DNA of 64,000 nt from Clostridia bacterium (GTDB taxonomy: Bacteria; Bacillota; Clostridia; Christensenellales; Aristaeellaceae). A program made the position numbers and the translations under genes. Positions 26,326-35,340 of this stretch are shown one piece after another. The notes beneath the pieces are model-generated. The model worked only from the letters and a program-made list of their open reading frames with translations. It made no database searches and was not told the DNA's origin. The stretch covers positions 62,001-126,000 of the forward strand of contig JAFRPG010000090.1 of the NCBI GenBank assembly GCA_017429265.1, in the 5' to 3' direction. The number at the start of each line of letters is the position of its first letter. The first letter of the stretch is position 1.

Positions 26326-27548
26326 GAATCAACCGGAACTTTCAGAAACTGCCCGGCTCTTATCTCTTTGCGGAGACGGCACGCAGGACCAAGGTATATC
26401 AGCGGGAACACCCGGATCTGGAGGTCATCCGTCTCGGTATCGGTGACGTGACGCAGCCTCTCGTTCCGGCCGTCATCGAGGCCATGCACAAAGCCGTGGA
26501 TGAGATGGGTCATGCCGAGACCTTCCGGGGTTACGGCCCGGACTTCGGCTATGATTTCCTCGTGGACGCGATCCGACAGGGTGATTATGCCTCCCGCGGC
26601 ATCGACATCGCCTATGACGAGGTGTTCGTCTCCGACGGCGCGAAGTGCGATGTGGGCAATATTCAGGAGCTCTTCTCCGACGATGCGCTGATCGCGGTCA
26701 CGGATCCGGTCTATCCCGTGTACGTCGACTCCAACGCGATGGCGGGCCGGGCCGGCGACTGGACGGGGGAACGCTGGAACCGCCTCCTCTATCTGCCCTG
26801 CACGGCGGAAAACGGCTTTGTACCGCCCCTGCCTGACCGCGAAGTGGACGTGATCTATCTCTGCTACCCGAACAATCCGACCGGCACGGTGCTCACGAAG
26901 GATCAACTCAAACCCTTCGTGGACTGGGCCAGGGAGCACGGTGCCATCATCGTCTATGACGCGGCATACCGCGCCTACATCACGACTCCCGGCGTGCCGC
27001 TCTCCATCTATGAGGTGGAAGGTGCGCGCGAAGTCGCCATTGAGTGCAATTCGTTCAGCAAGACGGCAGGCTTTACCGGGACGCGCTGCGCTTACACCGT
27101 GATCCCACATGAGGTCACCGGGCTTGGTGCGGATGGGGAGCGTGTCTCCCTCAACGCCCTGTGGAAGCGCCGCATGGCCACCAAATTCAACGGGGTCAGC
27201 TATCCCGTCCAGCGCGGAGCCGCGGCGATCTACACGCCGGAAGGCCAGCGGCAGATCCGGGAAACGATCGATCTTTATCTGGGCAACGCGAAGGTGATTC
27301 GTGAGGGGCTGACGGCGCGCGGCTTCGAGGTCTACGGCGGCGTCGACGCGCCCTACATCTGGCTTCGCACGCCCGCGGGCATCGACAGCTGGACCTTCTT
27401 TGACAAGCTCCTTGCGGAGTGCCAGGTGGTCGGAACGCCGGGTGCCGGCTTCGGTCCCAGCGGAGAAGGGTATTTCCGCCTGACTGCGTTCAACAGCCCC
27501 GAAAAGACACGGCAGGCCATCGAACGGCTCGACAGGCTGTCCCTGTGA
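26319..27548 (+). CDS. dapL: LL-diaminopimelate aminotransferase
   Basis: 409 residues. DapL makes LL-diaminopimelate directly from tetrahydrodipicolinate and glutamate, bypassing the succinyl/acetyl route. Diagnostic stretches are NFQKLPGSYLFAETARR, LGIGDVTQPLVPAVIEAM, FRGYGPDFGYDFL, FVSDGAKCDVGNIQELF, LCYPNNPTGTVLT and the PLP Lys248 in NSFSKTAGFTGTRC. Translationally coupled to dapF; AGGAGG lies 8 nt before the ATG within dapF. Confidence 0.98.
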   Translation: MLRINRNFQKLPGSYLFAETARRTKVYQREHPDLEVIRLGIGDVTQPLVPAVIEAMHKAVDEMGHAETFRGYGPDFGYDFLVDAIRQGDYASRGIDIAYDEVFVSDGAKCDVGNIQELFSDDALIAVTDPVYPVYVDSNAMAGRAGDWTGERWNRLLYLPCTAENGFVPPLPDREVDVIYLCYPNNPTGTVLTKDQLKPFVDWAREHGAIIVYDAAYRAYITTPGVPLSIYEVEGAREVAIECNSFSKTAGFTGTRCAYTVIPHEVTGLGADGERVSLNALWKRRMATKFNGVSYPVQRGAAAIYTPEGQRQIRETIDLYLGNAKVIREGLTARGFEVYGGVDAPYIWLRTPAGIDSWTFFDKLLAECQVVGTPGAGFGPSGEGYFRLTAFNSPEKTRQAIERLDRLSL

Positions 27549-27600
27549 CGGAAAGAAAACTGCATGCATGTTCTCATTGTAAAATGATGCCAGCTGCATC

Positions 27601-27629
27601 TTGCCGAATCCGCCGAAACGCTGTACAAT
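27601..27629 (+). promoter_or_regulatory. Promoter of the secreted hydrolase-like gene
   Basis: TTGCCG (27601-27606), 17 bp, TACAAT (27624-27629), 32 bp before the GTG start. Confidence 0.6.
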
Positions 27630-27661
27630 AGCGGCGAGGACAGAGTAAGGGAGGCGGAACC

Positions 27662-28465
27662 GTGCGCAGGATCATGATCGGGCTGCTCTGCGCGATGCTG
27701 CTCCTGATGTGCGTGTCGGCTGCGGCGGAGGAGTTCGATGAGGACTGGACCCTGGTCGAGGAAGAAGTCATCCTTGAGGACGACGGGTCGGAAACACCGG
27801 ACACCGAGGCCGGCGAGCCGAAAGAAAAGAGCGCACGCGACGATTTTCTGGACCGGATCATCGCCCAGGGCGAGGAGCTGTACATCAAGGCCAACGGCAA
27901 GGCGCAGCGGGCACATTACAAGGGCGACATCTATGTCTGCAAGAACTTCACCACCTATCTGTTCCGGCAGAACCGCGATGACTTCCGCATGGCGGAGTTC
28001 CCGAACGTGACGCTGGTCATCCCGAACAACCTGCCAAAGGAAAAGTGCAAGCCCTACGCATACGGCCTCGCCTGGGAGGACATCCCGGCGTCGAAGGGAA
28101 ATCCCTTTTACGCGGCGGCGGAGTTCCGCTACAACAAGGACCTTTCCAAAGAGGAAAACATGGAGCTGGCCAAAGCCTTCCTGCGCCAGGTGCAGCGCGG
28201 GGATTTCTTCCAGATGACAGGCAACTACGGTTCCGGTGTGGGCGCGCACAGCGCGATCATGCTGCTCTACGATCCGGCGACGGACGAGATCCACTGGATG
28301 GACTCCAACATGAGCGGCAAGCGCATCAAAGGAATCCACTACGGCTATGTGCAGTACGACACCGTGCGGAGCGTCGAATGGTGGGCCGGAAAGTTCTGCC
28401 AGCGCAAATGCGGCGCCACGATCTACCGTCTGCGCGACGACATCATCTACGCAGACGGCAGATAA
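27662..28465 (+). CDS. Secreted protein, possible NlpC/papain-like cysteine hydrolase
   Basis: 267 residues, not confidently matched. A signal peptide (1-21, cleaved near SAAAEE) is followed by an acidic linker (about 22-60). The mature part has a Cys at the start of a helix-like segment (DIYVCKNFTTYLFRQN), later GDFFQMTGNYGSGVGAHSAIM with a His, and IHWMDSNMSG. Cys, then GD and H, then an Asp/Asn is the order of NlpC/P60-like papain folds, so a cell-wall or isopeptide hydrolase is plausible but inferred. A GTG start is chosen because GGGAGGCGG lies 6 nt upstream; ATG at 27674 is the alternative. Confidence 0.7.
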   Translation: MRRIMIGLLCAMLLLMCVSAAAEEFDEDWTLVEEEVILEDDGSETPDTEAGEPKEKSARDDFLDRIIAQGEELYIKANGKAQRAHYKGDIYVCKNFTTYLFRQNRDDFRMAEFPNVTLVIPNNLPKEKCKPYAYGLAWEDIPASKGNPFYAAAEFRYNKDLSKEENMELAKAFLRQVQRGDFFQMTGNYGSGVGAHSAIMLLYDPATDEIHWMDSNMSGKRIKGIHYGYVQYDTVRSVEWWAGKFCQRKCGATIYRLRDDIIYADGR

Positions 28466-28490
28466 GGGCATGCCTGCCCTGTCCTGATGC

Positions 28491-28518
28491 TTGACAAAAG
28501 CCGGTTTCCGGCTATGAT
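28491..28518 (+). promoter_or_regulatory. Promoter upstream of the ABC exporter leader
   Basis: TTGACA (28491-28496), a 16-bp spacer, TATGAT (28513-28518). The expected start near 28525 lies just upstream of an intrinsic-terminator-like hairpin at 28543-28576. Confidence 0.65.
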
Positions 28519-28542
28519 AGAGGACAGCACGTTTGCTTCCGT

Positions 28543-28576
28543 AAACCTCTGCCGAGACATACAGCGTCAGAGGTTT
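28543..28576 (+). terminator. Intrinsic terminator, possibly an attenuator in the ABC leader
   Basis: AAACCTCTG pairs with CAGAGGTTT (9 bp, 16-nt loop) and runs into TTTTTC. It lies between the promoter at 28491 and the ATPase start at 28612. GTTTGC/GTAAAC just upstream could pair and use the AAAC of the terminator's first arm, a possible antiterminator. It could also simply be the terminator of the preceding gene. Confidence 0.7.
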
Positions 28577-28611
28577 TTCTATCCCCAAAAATCATAGGGA
28601 GGCGAGGGTCC

Positions 28612-29592
28612 GTGAGCGAACCCCTGATCCGGGCGGAGGGACTGACCAAAAGATATCGCAGATCGACCGGCGGCAAAGGCCTGACCGGCTTTTTCGGCCG
28701 CAGTACGGAGACCGTGGACGGACTGGTGGACGCGACGTTCCGCGTGGAGCCGGGGGAGATCGTCGGACTGCTGGGACCCAACGGCGCCGGAAAGTCGACC
28801 ACGGTCAAGCTGCTGACGGGGATCCTGCGCCCGGACGGCGGCAGCTGCAGTGTGGGCGGCCTCGTCCCGTGGCGGGACAGGCGCACGTATACGGCCGGGA
28901 TCGGGACCGTGTTCGGCCAGCGGATGCAGCTGTGGTGGGACGTGCCGATCCTCGACTCCTTCCGCCTGCTGCGGGATATCTACCGCGTGGAGGAGACGGC
29001 CTGGAAAAACCGTCTGGATGAACTGGCGGAAGCGCTTGCACTGGGCGATCTGCTGAATGTGCCTCTGCGCCAGCTGAGTCTCGGACAGCGCATGCGCGCC
29101 GAGCTTTGCGGGTCCCTCCTGCACAGCCCGAAGCTGCTCTTCCTTGATGAGCCGACGATCGGACTGGACGCCGTCAGCAAGTTGAACCTGCGGGAATTCC
29201 TCCTGCTCGAGCGTGAGCGCCACGGGACGACGATCCTCCTGACGACGCACGACATGGCGGACATGCAGGCACTCTGCCGCCGCGTGCTGGTGCTCGGTCA
29301 CGGACGGCTCCTGTACGATGGAAGCCTCCACGACATCCTACAGCGATATGACACCCGCCACGAGGTGCGCTGCCGCTTCGCCGGAGAGCCGGTCTGGCAG
29401 GATATCCCGTCATCCGTGGCGCTCCGGCGGGACGAGGGGGAGTGGGAGCTCAGCTTTGCGCCGCATGCGATCCCCGCGGACGAAGTGCTCCGCCTTATCC
29501 TCGCTGCGGGGAGGATCGAGGAGCTGACCCTCAAGGAAGCGCCCGTGGACGAGATGGTCGCCGAGATGTACAATGCCCTGCATCTGTCGTGA
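28612..29592 (+). CDS. ABC transporter ATP-binding protein (partner of ABC2_membrane_6 permeases)
   Basis: 326 residues. Walker A GPNGAGKST, signature QLSLGQRMRAE, Walker B LLFLDEPTIGLDA and switch TTHDMADMQALC are present. The insertion VFGQRMQLWWDVPILDSFRL is characteristic of ATPases that work with DUF990/ABC2_membrane_6 permeases, and the next two genes encode such permeases. The substrate is unknown; some members export viologens or other toxic compounds. The GTG start at 28612 follows GGGAGGCG by about 8 nt. Confidence 0.93.
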   Translation: MSEPLIRAEGLTKRYRRSTGGKGLTGFFGRSTETVDGLVDATFRVEPGEIVGLLGPNGAGKSTTVKLLTGILRPDGGSCSVGGLVPWRDRRTYTAGIGTVFGQRMQLWWDVPILDSFRLLRDIYRVEETAWKNRLDELAEALALGDLLNVPLRQLSLGQRMRAELCGSLLHSPKLLFLDEPTIGLDAVSKLNLREFLLLERERHGTTILLTTHDMADMQALCRRVLVLGHGRLLYDGSLHDILQRYDTRHEVRCRFAGEPVWQDIPSSVALRRDEGEWELSFAPHAIPADEVLRLILAAGRIEELTLKEAPVDEMVAEMYNALHLS

Positions 29593-29603
29593 GGAGGAAG
29601 AGC

Positions 29604-30395
29604 ATGCGGTATCGCGCATATACAACGGCCTTCCGCGTGGAGGCACGGCAGCAGACCCGCTACCGCGGCGCCGCGATGGGCGGCATCGTGACGCAGGTCT
29701 TCTTCGGCCTGATCCTGGTTGCCCTGTACGACACGCTCTCCGGCGGAACGGATGAGGGCTTTCGCCGGACCGCCACCTATGTGTGGCTCCAGCAGATCTT
29801 CTTCCGCGCGTATTTCAATCTGGACAGCGAACTCAACGATCAGGTGATGACCGGGAACGTGGCCTACAGCATGCTTCGGCCGGTCGATCTGCACAGCTGG
29901 TGGTTCTGGCGCGCGATGGCGCAGAAGATCATCACGATCGCGATGCGTATCCTGCCGATGCTCCTGCTGCAGCTTTTGCTGCCCGAACGGTGGAGGCTGC
30001 TTCCTCCGGCCGACATTCCCGCATTCGTTCAGTTTGCATTCTCGCTCCTGATCGGCTTCATGATCATCTGCCAGATCAATCTGATCTGCTCGGCGATCTC
30101 CATGCGCACCCTCGACAACAAGGGCATCACCGCGATGATCAACCTGCTGATGATGATCCTCGCGGGCAATATCATCCCGCTGACCCTAGTGCCGGACAGG
30201 CTGCAGACCCTCATCCGGCTGCAGCCGTTCGCCCAGCTGCTCGACGCCCCGATCCGCATGTATCAGGGAATGGCTTCGCCAGGGGAGTGGCTGGCCGCCG
30301 CGGCGCTGCAGCTCGGGTGGCTGGTTCTGCTGTGGGGCCTGTGCAGATGGATGTGGTCCCGGAATCTTCTCCGGATCGAAGTGCAGGGAGGCTGA
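29604..30395 (+). CDS. ABC-2 permease, first subunit (ABC2_membrane_6-like)
   Basis: 263 residues with about six TM helices. The N-terminus MRYRAYTTAFRVEARQQTRY and MLRPVDLHSWWFWRAMAQKI match this permease type; IIPLTLVPDRLQTLIRLQPF precedes the last helices. GGAGGAAGAGC supports the start at 29604, 11 nt after the ATPase. It forms a heterodimeric channel with the next gene. Confidence 0.88.
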   Translation: MRYRAYTTAFRVEARQQTRYRGAAMGGIVTQVFFGLILVALYDTLSGGTDEGFRRTATYVWLQQIFFRAYFNLDSELNDQVMTGNVAYSMLRPVDLHSWWFWRAMAQKIITIAMRILPMLLLQLLLPERWRLLPPADIPAFVQFAFSLLIGFMIICQINLICSAISMRTLDNKGITAMINLLMMILAGNIIPLTLVPDRLQTLIRLQPFAQLLDAPIRMYQGMASPGEWLAAAALQLGWLVLLWGLCRWMWSRNLLRIEVQGG

Positions 30396-30398
30396 GTC

Positions 30399-31190
30399 AT
30401 GCGGTATATGATGAATGCCATGCGCATGAATCTGCGCCGGGCCGCGCAGTACCGGGCTTCCTTTCTGATGCAGATCTGTTCCCAGATCGTGATGACCGGC
30501 GGCGATCTGTGGGCCATGCTGATGCTCCTGGAGCGTTACGGAAGAATGGGACATTGGGAGGGGAGGGAGATCCTCTTCTTCTTCGGTGCGATGCACCTGG
30601 TTTTCTCCGTGACGGAGATGATCAATCGGGGACTCGGGCACTTCGGCTCGTCCATCCGGAGCGGCGCCTTCGACACGATGCTGACCAGACCCCGACGCCT
30701 GCTGACCCAGGTTCTCCTCTCCGAGCTTGACCCGCGCCGCGTCGGCACGATGGCTGTCGGCATCACCGCGATGGCGGTGGCAACCGCTCTGATCGGGATC
30801 GAATGGACGGTCTGGAAGGTTCTCCTCCTGCTCTGGTCGATGACCGCGACGGTCTGCCTGATGCTGGGGCTCTTCCTGCTGGAGGCTGTCATCTGCTTCT
30901 TCTCGGTCCAGTCCATCGAGATGGTCAATATCCTGACCTACGGCGGCCGCCAGACCTGCCAGTATCCGGTGGACCTGTACCCGGATTTCATCCGCATCCT
31001 CTTCACCTATGTGGTGCCGGTGGCGCTCTGCCTGCAGTATCCGGTCAGCCGGGTGCTCGGTCGGCCGATGGCGGCGGGGATCCCGGACGGCCTGCTCTGG
31101 CTCTGTCCGCTCGCAGGCCCGGGTTTTCTGGCGCTGATGACGCTGTTTTGGTGCTTCGGCGTCCGGCGGTACCGTTCGACCGGAAGCTGA
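30399..31190 (+). CDS. ABC-2 permease, second subunit (ABC2_membrane_6/DUF990)
   Basis: 263 residues, about six TM helices. It begins MRYMMNAMRMNLRRAAQYRA, contains FGSSIRSGAFDTMLTRPRRL and GGRQTCQYPVDLYPDFIRIL, the latter typical of DUF990. It starts 3 nt after the first permease and follows GGGAGGCTGAGTC. Together with the two preceding genes it completes an exporter. Confidence 0.9.
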   Translation: MRYMMNAMRMNLRRAAQYRASFLMQICSQIVMTGGDLWAMLMLLERYGRMGHWEGREILFFFGAMHLVFSVTEMINRGLGHFGSSIRSGAFDTMLTRPRRLLTQVLLSELDPRRVGTMAVGITAMAVATALIGIEWTVWKVLLLLWSMTATVCLMLGLFLLEAVICFFSVQSIEMVNILTYGGRQTCQYPVDLYPDFIRILFTYVVPVALCLQYPVSRVLGRPMAAGIPDGLLWLCPLAGPGFLALMTLFWCFGVRRYRSTGS

Positions 31191-31208
31191 TCACCTAGCA
31201 GAAATGAC

Positions 31209-31237
31209 TTGACATTCGCGGCAAAGAAACCTATGAT
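31209..31237 (+). promoter_or_regulatory. Promoter of the solute-binding protein-galactokinase unit
   Basis: TTGACA (31209-31214), 17 bp, TATGAT (31232-31237): a near-consensus sigma-A promoter 68 bp before the start. Confidence 0.8.
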
Positions 31238-31305
31238 GCATTCAGACAATAGGGAAAACGGCGGGCCGCCGGGCGGCGTGTCCACGGGGAGGAAGATTCT
31301 GCTTG

Positions 31306-32820
31306 ATGCGAAGATCTAGTGCGCTTCTGATCATCCTGGTGATGCTTTTCCTGTCGTGCTGCGCCATGGCGGACGGCCTTGTCATGGCCGGCTATGAGGG
31401 ATCAACCAACGGCCGCAAATGGGAGAACAACCTGTTCTTCAAACGGATGGAGGAGAAAACCGGCCTCGTTTTCACCTTCCGCCAGTTTTCCAATGCGGAT
31501 GAATACAGGGCCTGGGTGGACGGCCTGACCGCCGGGAGCGATCTGCCGGATGTTCTGTTCAAGGCATCCCTCTCCGATGCCCAGGCCCGGGCGCTCTATG
31601 AGAAAGGGATTCTGATCGACCTGCGCCCGTATCTTGAACAGTATATGCCGAATCTTTGGGCGCATCTGCAGGAAAAACCGGAACGGCTGAAGGCGATCTC
31701 AACGGACGACGGAGCCGTACTGACCCTTCCCGTGATCGATCCCCTGCAGGTCAACAACGTCTACTGGATCAACGAGACCTGGCTGAAACAGGTCGGCATG
31801 GCGATGCCGATGACAGCCGATGAGCTGACCAAAGTTCTCCGCGCCTTCCGGGACGGCGACCCCAACCGCAACGGACAGCGCGATGAGACCCCGCTGACAT
31901 TCAGCTCCATGTGGGATCTGCGCTTTCTCCAGCACGCTTTCGGCATCGTGACCAACGACTATTATCAGTATGCGGACGACAGCGACAAGGTCGTCTGCCC
32001 GCTGTTCACCGAGGAGAACCGCGCCTGGCTGACGTGGATGCACACGCTCTGGGAAGAGCGGCTGCTGGATCACTCCGGCTTCTCCTCCGGCAGCTCCATG
32101 CGCTCGATCACGGACAGCAAGGCCACCATCACCTACGGCGTGGTCTGCGGGCCGACCCCCACGCAGATGATCCCGAACGATGCCCTCGGCAGCTATGCGG
32201 TCCTGCAGCCGCTGGCTTACGGCGGAAAACAGACTTACCGAAGCCTGCTCGGCGACATCTCCGGCGGCACCTTTGCGATCACGACACACTGTGCGGATCC
32301 GGAGGCTGTCCTGGCCTGGGCGGATTACCTTTACACGGAGGAAGGCTATTATCTCTCCCACGTTGGCGCAGCCGGTATAGATTATGAAGTGCACGACAAC
32401 GGGACATGGTCCTGGCTGTACGAACAGTCCCAGTCCTCCGCGGCCATCCACCGCGACACGGTGATCTCCGACGGCAGCCAGGCGCCGGGCTATGTGCCTG
32501 TCTCCGCCCAGCGCGCCTTTGACGACGCGGCCTCGCAGAAGATGATCGACGGGCTGGAGACATTCATCGGCTTCACGCGGCAGGCTTGCCCGCCCGTGAT
32601 GCTGACGGCGGAGGAGAAGGCTGAGCTGGCCGTCGTGTGGCCGTCCGTCTCCCGCTGGTGCGAGGAGCACATGACCTGGTTTGTCACGGGCGACCTGGCG
32701 CTGAACGATGAGACATGGGAAGCGTTTGTGAAGGGTGCGGAGGAACTCGGCATGTCGAAGGTCACCGCCGTCTGGCAGAAGGCCGTCGACCGTTATCATC
32801 AACGGGAGGATGCGGAATGA
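31306..32820 (+). CDS. Extracellular solute-binding protein (family 1-like)
   Basis: 504 residues. A signal peptide with a Cys-Cys before ALA-type cleavage (LFLSCCAMADG; not a clean lipobox) leads into a bilobed sugar-binding fold: EEKTGLVFTFRQFSNADEYR, LTAGSDLPDVLFKASLSDAQ, LIDLRPYLEQYMPNLWAHL, PMTADELTKVLRAFRDGDPN with DPNRNGQRDETPL. It resembles LplA/family-1 binding proteins of oligosaccharide ABC importers, but no permease gene adjoins it. ATG at 31306 is used; TTG at 31303 is in frame and slightly better spaced from GGGGAGG. Galactokinase is coupled to its 3' end. Confidence 0.88.
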   Translation: MRRSSALLIILVMLFLSCCAMADGLVMAGYEGSTNGRKWENNLFFKRMEEKTGLVFTFRQFSNADEYRAWVDGLTAGSDLPDVLFKASLSDAQARALYEKGILIDLRPYLEQYMPNLWAHLQEKPERLKAISTDDGAVLTLPVIDPLQVNNVYWINETWLKQVGMAMPMTADELTKVLRAFRDGDPNRNGQRDETPLTFSSMWDLRFLQHAFGIVTNDYYQYADDSDKVVCPLFTEENRAWLTWMHTLWEERLLDHSGFSSGSSMRSITDSKATITYGVVCGPTPTQMIPNDALGSYAVLQPLAYGGKQTYRSLLGDISGGTFAITTHCADPEAVLAWADYLYTEEGYYLSHVGAAGIDYEVHDNGTWSWLYEQSQSSAAIHRDTVISDGSQAPGYVPVSAQRAFDDAASQKMIDGLETFIGFTRQACPPVMLTAEEKAELAVVWPSVSRWCEEHMTWFVTGDLALNDETWEAFVKGAEELGMSKVTAVWQKAVDRYHQREDAE

Positions 32821-34091
32821 GCGGATACGAAAGCGCAAGGCGGATGCTCTCGTCCCATGAGGCGGAGGAACGCCTGTCCCTGCTCTACGGGACAAGAGAA
32901 GGAGAGGTCGTGCGGCAGAAAGCCCGTTACCTCTCCGTTCTGGAACAGCACGAAAAAACCTTTCATGTGGACGGCGACATCGCGCTGATCAGCGCGCCCG
33001 GGCGCACCGAGATCGGCGGCAACCATACCGACCATAACCACGGACTCGTTCTGGCGGCGTCCGTCAACCTGGACACCCTCGCAGCCGTTTCCGCACGAAG
33101 CGATTCTATGGTGCATCTCTGCTCGGAGGGTTACGCGCCGATCACGTTGGACCTGGCGGATCCGGAGAAGCACAGTGAAGAGGAGGGCACGACGGCGGCC
33201 CTGATCCGCGGTGTCGCGTCCCGCTTTGCCGCGATGGGGCTGAAGATCGGCGGCTTCGATGCGACCGTCACCTCCACGGTCGCCTCCGGCAGCGGACTGT
33301 CCTCGTCCGCGGCCTTCGAGGTCCTGATCGCCGCGATCCTGGACCGCCTGCACAGCCGCGCAAACCTGGACTTCGTCACCCAGGCGAAGATCGGCCAGTA
33401 CGCGGAGAACGTCTATTTCGGCAAGCCGTCCGGTCTGCTGGACCAGATGGCCAGCGCCGCGGGCGGACTGGTCACCGTCGACTTCGGTGCTGATGAACCG
33501 AAGGTCAAGGCCCTTTCCTACGATTTTGCAGCCCGCGGCTATGCGCTGGCGGTCGTCGCCACCGGCGGAAGCCATGCCGACCTGACAGCCGATTACGCCG
33601 CGATACCCGCGGAGATGAAAGCCGTGGCCGCGCATTTCGGGAAGGGCTTCCTTCGCGAGGTACCGCAGGATGACTTCATGCGCGCGATCCCCTCGCTCCG
33701 CGGGGAGCTCAGCGACCGGGCGATCCTCAGGGCCATGCATTTCTACGCCGAGAACGAGCGGGTCACGAGGCAGGTGGAAGCCCTGGAGCGCGACGATATC
33801 GGAGACTTCTTCGCGAACATCATCGCGAGCGGCCGTTCCTCCTTCATGTATCTGCAGAACGTCTGGGCCAAGCCGCAGGACCAGAGCCTGTCCCTGGCCC
33901 TTGCGCTGGCCGAGGAGCTCCTGAGCGGACGCGGCGCATGGCGGATCCACGGCGGCGGCTTTGCCGGGACGACCCTCAACTTTGTGCCGGAGGACCTGCT
34001 TGGGCGCTTTGTCGGGACCATGGACGGTGCTTTTGGCGCCGGCAGCTGTCACGTGCTGAACATCCGCCCGGTCGGAGCATATGCTCTTTGA
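32817..34091 (+). CDS. Galactokinase family protein
   Basis: 424 residues of a GHMP kinase. The galactokinase signature APGRTEIGGNHTDHNHG is clear (most have GRVNLIGEHTDYN, so this is the variant branch), the ATP-binding motif is VASGSGLSSSAAFEVL, and the third GHMP motif is IHGGGFAGTTLNFV. It should phosphorylate galactose or a related hexose at C1 for the Leloir route. The ATG overlaps the binding-protein stop (ATGA), implying a shared sugar-use unit. galT and galE are not in the window. Confidence 0.9.
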   Translation: MSGYESARRMLSSHEAEERLSLLYGTREGEVVRQKARYLSVLEQHEKTFHVDGDIALISAPGRTEIGGNHTDHNHGLVLAASVNLDTLAAVSARSDSMVHLCSEGYAPITLDLADPEKHSEEEGTTAALIRGVASRFAAMGLKIGGFDATVTSTVASGSGLSSSAAFEVLIAAILDRLHSRANLDFVTQAKIGQYAENVYFGKPSGLLDQMASAAGGLVTVDFGADEPKVKALSYDFAARGYALAVVATGGSHADLTADYAAIPAEMKAVAAHFGKGFLREVPQDDFMRAIPSLRGELSDRAILRAMHFYAENERVTRQVEALERDDIGDFFANIIASGRSSFMYLQNVWAKPQDQSLSLALALAEELLSGRGAWRIHGGGFAGTTLNFVPEDLLGRFVGTMDGAFGAGSCHVLNIRPVGAYAL

Positions 34092-34124
34092 CAGACGTGT
34101 AAACCATCGTAAGGAGGACGCTGT

Positions 34125-35318
34125 ATGACAAAAAGACTGTTTGCCACCTTGATCGCCGTATGCCTGATCCTCGGCGCCGCCTGCGCCGCGGGGGAGGACA
34201 TCGTGATCCCGGACATCACGCCGGGTGAGTTTGACATCCCGGACAACGAGGCCATGGCCTTCCTCCGCCGGATGGGCATCGGCTGGAATCTCGGAAACAC
34301 CTTCGATGCGACCGCCAACGGCAATCCCAGAGACGATCTGGCCATCGAGCGCAGCTGGGTCGGCGTCTACACGACGCAGGAGATGATCCAGGCCGTGGCG
34401 GACGCGGGCTTCGGCTTCATCCGCATCCCGATCAGCTGGCACAACCACATCGACAGCGCGTTCACCATCAACGAGCCCTTCCTCGACAGGATTCAGACCG
34501 TGGTGGACTGGTGCATGGAAGCGGACCTGTGCGCCATCATCAACATCCATCACGACGTGGGCGACAGATGGTACTATCCGGACAAGGCGCACGAGGAGAC
34601 CTCCCGCCGCTATGTGGAACGGATCTGGACCCAGGTCGCCGCGCGCTTTGCCGACTACGATGAGCGCCTGATCTTCGAGAACCTCAACGAGCCGCGCCTG
34701 ATGGGCACCCAGTACGAGTGGTACTTCAACCCCGTCACCATCGAGTGCAAAGAGTCGGCGGAGGTCATCAACGGCCTCAACCAGCTCTATGTGGATACCG
34801 TACGCAGCACCGGCGGAGAGAACGCGGACCGCTATCTGATGGTTTCCGCCTATGACGCATCGCCGGACACCGCGACGAACGAGTATTTCACCCTGCCCGC
34901 GGACAGCGCGGACAATCGCCTGATCATCTCCGCACACGCCTATTCGCCCTATGACTTTGCCCTGAACAGAAACGGCACGGCGGCTTACGATATGAACAGC
35001 CAGACCGACCGACAGGGTGTCGTCCTGCCGATCCGCAAGCTTTACAACACCTGGATCAGCCGGGGCGTTCCCGTCGTGATCGGCGAGTTCGGCGCGGTGG
35101 ATAAGAACAACCTGCAGGCGAGGGTGGACTGGGCGGCTGTCTATGTCTCCACCGCAGCCATGTGGAATATTCCGGTCTGCCTGTGGGACAACCACGCTTT
35201 CCGCTCCGGCGGGGAAAACTTCGGCTTCCTCAACCGCAGGACTTGCGCTTGGGAATACCCGGATCTGCTCGAAACCATGATGCGCTATTCCCTGAAGGAA
35301 TACGCTTATGCGGAATAA
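34125..35318 (+). CDS. Secreted GH5 endoglucanase
   Basis: 397 residues. A signal peptide (about 1-21) precedes a GH5 catalytic domain: MGIGWNLGNTFDA, GFIRIPISWHNH, INIHHD, acid/base Glu189 in FENLNEPRL and nucleophile Glu321 in VVIGEFGAV. It should cleave internal beta-1,4 linkages of cellulose or related glucans outside the cell. No carbohydrate-binding or dockerin domain is present. Preceded by AAGGAGG and 33 nt after the galactokinase, so it is probably in the same transcription unit. Confidence 0.95.
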   Translation: MTKRLFATLIAVCLILGAACAAGEDIVIPDITPGEFDIPDNEAMAFLRRMGIGWNLGNTFDATANGNPRDDLAIERSWVGVYTTQEMIQAVADAGFGFIRIPISWHNHIDSAFTINEPFLDRIQTVVDWCMEADLCAIINIHHDVGDRWYYPDKAHEETSRRYVERIWTQVAARFADYDERLIFENLNEPRLMGTQYEWYFNPVTIECKESAEVINGLNQLYVDTVRSTGGENADRYLMVSAYDASPDTATNEYFTLPADSADNRLIISAHAYSPYDFALNRNGTAAYDMNSQTDRQGVVLPIRKLYNTWISRGVPVVIGEFGAVDKNNLQARVDWAAVYVSTAAMWNIPVCLWDNHAFRSGGENFGFLNRRTCAWEYPDLLETMMRYSLKEYAYAE

Positions 35319-35340
35319 ACAATGAAAGAAGGAGGTCCTC

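Noticed and set aside
28512..28886. A minus-strand frame antisense to the ABC leader and ATPase start
   Set aside because: No motif or ribosome binding site, and it covers the promoter and ATPase coding sequence.
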